From: Allobosea lupini
GTDB taxonomy: Bacteria > Pseudomonadota > Alphaproteobacteria > Rhizobiales > Beijerinckiaceae
NCBI RefSeq assembly: GCF_900109525.1
Contig: NZ_FOAN01000001.1
Span: 1-64,000, forward strand
Reading direction: 5' to 3'
Length of the DNA: 64,000 nt
Shown here: piece by piece, positions 61,913 to 64,000 of the stretch
How positions within the stretch are numbered: position 1 is the first letter of the stretch
Layout of the letters: every line of letters begins with the position of its first letter
The notes under the pieces: model-generated
What the model was told of the DNA's origin: nothing
What the model saw: only the letters and a program-made list of their open reading frames with translations
Databases searched by the model: none
Made by a program: the position numbers and the translations under genes

Positions 61913-62875
61913 CTATCCGGCAAAGCGCTCGCGATAGGCCTGCGGGCTCGCGCCGAGCCGGCGCAGGAAGGCGCGGCGCAAGGTCTCTTCGGAACCGAAG
62001 CCGCAGCGGCGGCCGGCCTGGGCGACGGACAGGCCCTGTTCGAGCAGGCGGCGCGCCGTTTCGATCCTGATTTCCTCGACGGCGCGGGCCGGCGTGCGGC
62101 CGGTCGCCTCGCGGTAGTGCCTCGCGAAGCTGCGCAGGCTCATATTGGCCTGTCCGGCCAGCCGCTCCAGCGAGAGATCGCCGCGCAGGTTCTCGACGAT
62201 CCAGCCATGCAGCCGGTCGAAGCGCTCGTCCTTCTCCTGCAACGTCAGCGCTGCGCTGAACTGGGCCTGGCCGCCGGGGCGCTTGAGGAAGACGACGAGC
62301 TGGCGGGCGATGGCGAGCGCCGGCTCGCGGCCGAGATCGGCTTCGACCAGAGCGAGCGCGAGGTCGATGCCGGCGGTGACGCCGGCCGAGGTCCAGACCT
62401 CGCCGTCGCGAATATAGATCGGATCGGGCTCCAGCTTCACCGCCGGGAACATCGCCCGGAACTCGGCGCAGCGGCCCCAATGCGTCACGGCGCGCCTGCC
62501 GTCGAGCAGGCCTGCCGACGCCAGCAGGAAGGCGCCGCTGCAGACCGAGGCGACACGCTGCGCCGCCGCGGCGCGCTGCCGGACCCAGTCGACGAGTGCC
62601 GCATCCCGGCAGGCTGCGTTGACGCCGTAGCCGCCGGCGACGACCAGCGTGTGCAGCGGCGCGGCCGGCTCGGGAAGTGGGGCCGCGCCAAGCTCGAGCC
62701 GCGCGCTCGTGATCACGCGACCTTCGCCAGCGACGACCGCCGTCTCATAGGGCAGGGGTCGAGCGGCGAGATGAGCGAGGTCGTTGGCGGTGGCGAAGAC
62801 CTGCAAGGGCCCGGCGACGTCGAGCAGTTGCCCGCCGGGAAAGGTCAGGATCTCGATGCGGCGCGGGTTTGGCAT
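61913..62875 (-). CDS. GlxA-family regulator (DJ-1/PfpI-like domain plus AraC domain)
   Basis: The 320-residue protein has an N-terminal DJ-1/PfpI-like domain (about residues 1-190; VVAGGYGVN, SVCSGAFLLASAGLLDGRRA) and a C-terminal AraC DNA-binding domain with two helix-turn-helix units (SLERLAGQANMSLRSFARHY and VAQAGRRCGFGSEETLRRAF). It is transcribed divergently from an isonitrile-hydratase-like gene of the same DJ-1 superfamily, which it probably controls. Confidence 0.9.
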   Translation of the reverse strand: MPNPRRIEILTFPGGQLLDVAGPLQVFATANDLAHLAARPLPYETAVVAGEGRVITSARLELGAAPLPEPAAPLHTLVVAGGYGVNAACRDAALVDWVRQRAAAAQRVASVCSGAFLLASAGLLDGRRAVTHWGRCAEFRAMFPAVKLEPDPIYIRDGEVWTSAGVTAGIDLALALVEADLGREPALAIARQLVVFLKRPGGQAQFSAALTLQEKDERFDRLHGWIVENLRGDLSLERLAGQANMSLRSFARHYREATGRTPARAVEEIRIETARRLLEQGLSVAQAGRRCGFGSEETLRRAFLRRLGASPQAYRERFAG

Positions 62876-62949
62876 GAAGCGAGGGGTGCTTGGCAGTTCG
62901 GCCAGAGCTTTGCCTGCTAGGCTGCTCCCGTCAATCAGGAGTTCCGCCC

Positions 62950-63615
62950 ATGTCCCTCAGCTTCGGCATTCTCGTCTTTCCGCAGGTCCAGCAGCTCGAT
63001 CTGACCGGCCCCTATGAGGTCTTCGCGTCGGCAAGGGATGCGCAGGTGCATCTGATCTGGAAGGATAAGGCGCCGCTCAAGGCCGCGACCGGGCTGACAC
63101 TGACGCCGACCACGACCTTCGCCGAGTGCCCGCCGCTCGATGTGCTCTGCGTGCCGGGCGGGGCCGGGGTCAATCCGCTGCTGACTGACGAGACCGTCCT
63201 CGCCTTCCTGCGCGAGCGGGCCGGGCAGGTGCGCTATCTCACCTCGGTCTGCACGGGATCGCTGGTACTGGGGATGGCCGGGCTGCTGAAAGGGAAGCGC
63301 GCGACCAGCCACTGGAACGCCCATGACCTGCTGGCGCGCTTCAGCGCGATCCCGACCGAGGGGCGCGTGGTGCGCGACGGCAATCTGATCACGGCGGGCG
63401 GTGTCACCTCCGGCATCGATTTCGGGCTCACCGTGATCGCCGAACTGCTCGGCGAGGAGGAGGCGCAACTGATCCAGCTCTCGCTCGAATATGCGCCTGA
63501 GCCGCCGTTCCGGGCCGGCACGCCGCAGGAGGCGCCGGAGGCGATCCTGGCTGCGGCAAGGCAGCGCCTTGCCGGCTCGCGCGCGGCGCGCGAAAAGCTG
63601 CTGGCGGCGCTGTAG
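62950..63615 (+). CDS. DJ-1/PfpI-family protein, isonitrile-hydratase-like
   Basis: The 221-residue protein has the fold start SFGILVFPQVQQLDLTGPYE, an oxyanion segment CVPGGAGVNPLLTD and the nucleophile Cys in TSVCTGSLVLGMAGLLKGKR, followed by ATSHWNAHDLL. This is the pattern of isonitrile hydratase InhA-type proteins, which hydrate isonitriles to formamides. The substrate here is inferred only from family. GAGTTCCGCCC precedes the ATG at 62950. The 74-bp divergent gap with GlxA must carry both promoters. Confidence 0.85.
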   Translation: MSLSFGILVFPQVQQLDLTGPYEVFASARDAQVHLIWKDKAPLKAATGLTLTPTTTFAECPPLDVLCVPGGAGVNPLLTDETVLAFLRERAGQVRYLTSVCTGSLVLGMAGLLKGKRATSHWNAHDLLARFSAIPTEGRVVRDGNLITAGGVTSGIDFGLTVIAELLGEEEAQLIQLSLEYAPEPPFRAGTPQEAPEAILAAARQRLAGSRAAREKLLAAL

Positions 63616-63638
63616 GCTGCGGTTGAAGCGGGGCGAGC

Positions 63639-63986
63639 ATGGCCGAGGACCGTAGCATTCTCCTGTTCTCCTACGGCACGCTGCAGCAGGACAATGTCCA
63701 GCTCGCCTCGTTCGGGCGCCTGCTCGACGGCCATGACGACGCCATGCCGGGCTTCGCCCAGACCATGCTGGAGATCACCGATCCCGAGGTGATCCGCACC
63801 AGCGGCAAGCGCTTCCATCCGGTGGTGGCGCCGAGCGACGATCCCGCCGACAGCGTGCCCGGCAAGGTCTTCAGCATCACGGCCGAAGAGCTCGCTGCCG
63901 CCGACCGCTACGAGGTCGCTGACTACAAGCGGATCAGCGTCCGGCTGGCCTCGGGCAAGGAGGCGTGGGTCTACGTCAAGGCGTGA
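63639..63986 (+). CDS. Gamma-glutamylcyclotransferase/AIG2-like protein
   Basis: The 115-residue protein has the family start ILLFSYGTLQQDNVQL and the GKVFSITAEELAAADRYEV segment with its conserved acidic residue. These small proteins fold as a beta barrel and cleave gamma-glutamyl amine bonds to give 5-oxoproline, or have related roles. It begins 23 bp after the DJ-1 gene and ends 14 bp before the window edge, so it is complete. Confidence 0.88.
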   Translation: MAEDRSILLFSYGTLQQDNVQLASFGRLLDGHDDAMPGFAQTMLEITDPEVIRTSGKRFHPVVAPSDDPADSVPGKVFSITAEELAAADRYEVADYKRISVRLASGKEAWVYVKA

Positions 63987-64000
63987 ACGCCACGCATTCG

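Noticed and set aside
1-64000. CRISPR arrays, tRNA or rRNA genes and transposase genes
   Set aside because: I looked for regular direct repeats, tRNA cloverleaf features and transposase motifs in the gaps and found none I could support.

Overview
The window is GC-rich chromosomal DNA from an alphaproteobacterium of the order Hyphomicrobiales (Rhizobiales). I infer this from the conserved gene order erpA-dgt-argS-SPOR-nagZ-scpA-scpB-tatABC, the AcdR/AcdS pair, the dual cold-shock-domain protein and the DUF2336 and OpgC families. Bosea is my best guess at genus level, but no rRNA gene is present to confirm it. I see no tRNA, rRNA, CRISPR array or transposase gene.

Layout. (1) 44-5042, minus strand: a phage head module in the order portal, prohead protease, HK97 capsid, small structural protein, head-tail connector, HNH nuclease and a short P27-type small terminase. 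There are no tail genes, and a tiny hydrophobic peptide is encoded on the opposite strand. It abuts rpmG. (2) 5163-9324, minus: rpmG, a NUDIX hydrolase, a DUF983 protein and RNase R. RNase R is preceded by a 25-codon mini-ORF with a 17-nt match to the 16S rRNA tail, then a hairpin. (3) 9558-15390, plus: urtABCDE, the high-affinity urea ABC transporter, behind a near-perfect sigma-54 promoter. (4) 15407-18201: a MerR regulator with a PcaC-like protein, then AcdR (Lrp type) divergent from acdS (ACC deaminase). (5) 18414-23735: a Kef-type cation/proton antiporter, then 6-phosphogluconate dehydrogenase, gluconokinase and a UxaA/GarD-type sugar-acid dehydratase. (6) 23773-33318: an accessory stretch with TetR/SDR, a ClpX-zinc-finger/HTH protein with paired operators, DoxX, MarR/hydrolase, an orphan LivK-like receptor, an aminotransferase, a sirtuin, and LysE with an enolase-superfamily enzyme. 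(7) 33536-48841: cold-shock protein, HD-GYP phosphodiesterase, then the conserved erpA to tatC block. That block is interrupted by a ureohydrolase-like gene, an orphan TRAP receptor and an orphan ABC ATPase. (8) 49099-63986: OpgC with an SGNH hydrolase, a nitroreductase/flavin reductase pair, MaoC/CitE, a lytic transglycosylase with DUF2336, an oligopeptide-type receptor, an M20 peptidase, an exported MetX-fold hydrolase, a GlxA/isonitrile-hydratase-like pair and a gamma-glutamylcyclotransferase-like protein.

Themes. Nitrogen scavenging recurs: urea uptake, ACC deaminase, a ureohydrolase-like enzyme, and peptide or amino-acid receptors. Several solute receptors have no permease beside them. 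A 91-bp two-hairpin repeat occurs three times, always between genes, with loops CTTGT and ACAAG that are reverse complements. A related hairpin pair lies at 18239-18389. Points most worth a second look are the tail-less capsid module, the mini-ORF upstream of rnr, the ClpX-finger regulator with its two dyads, and the two-hairpin repeats.
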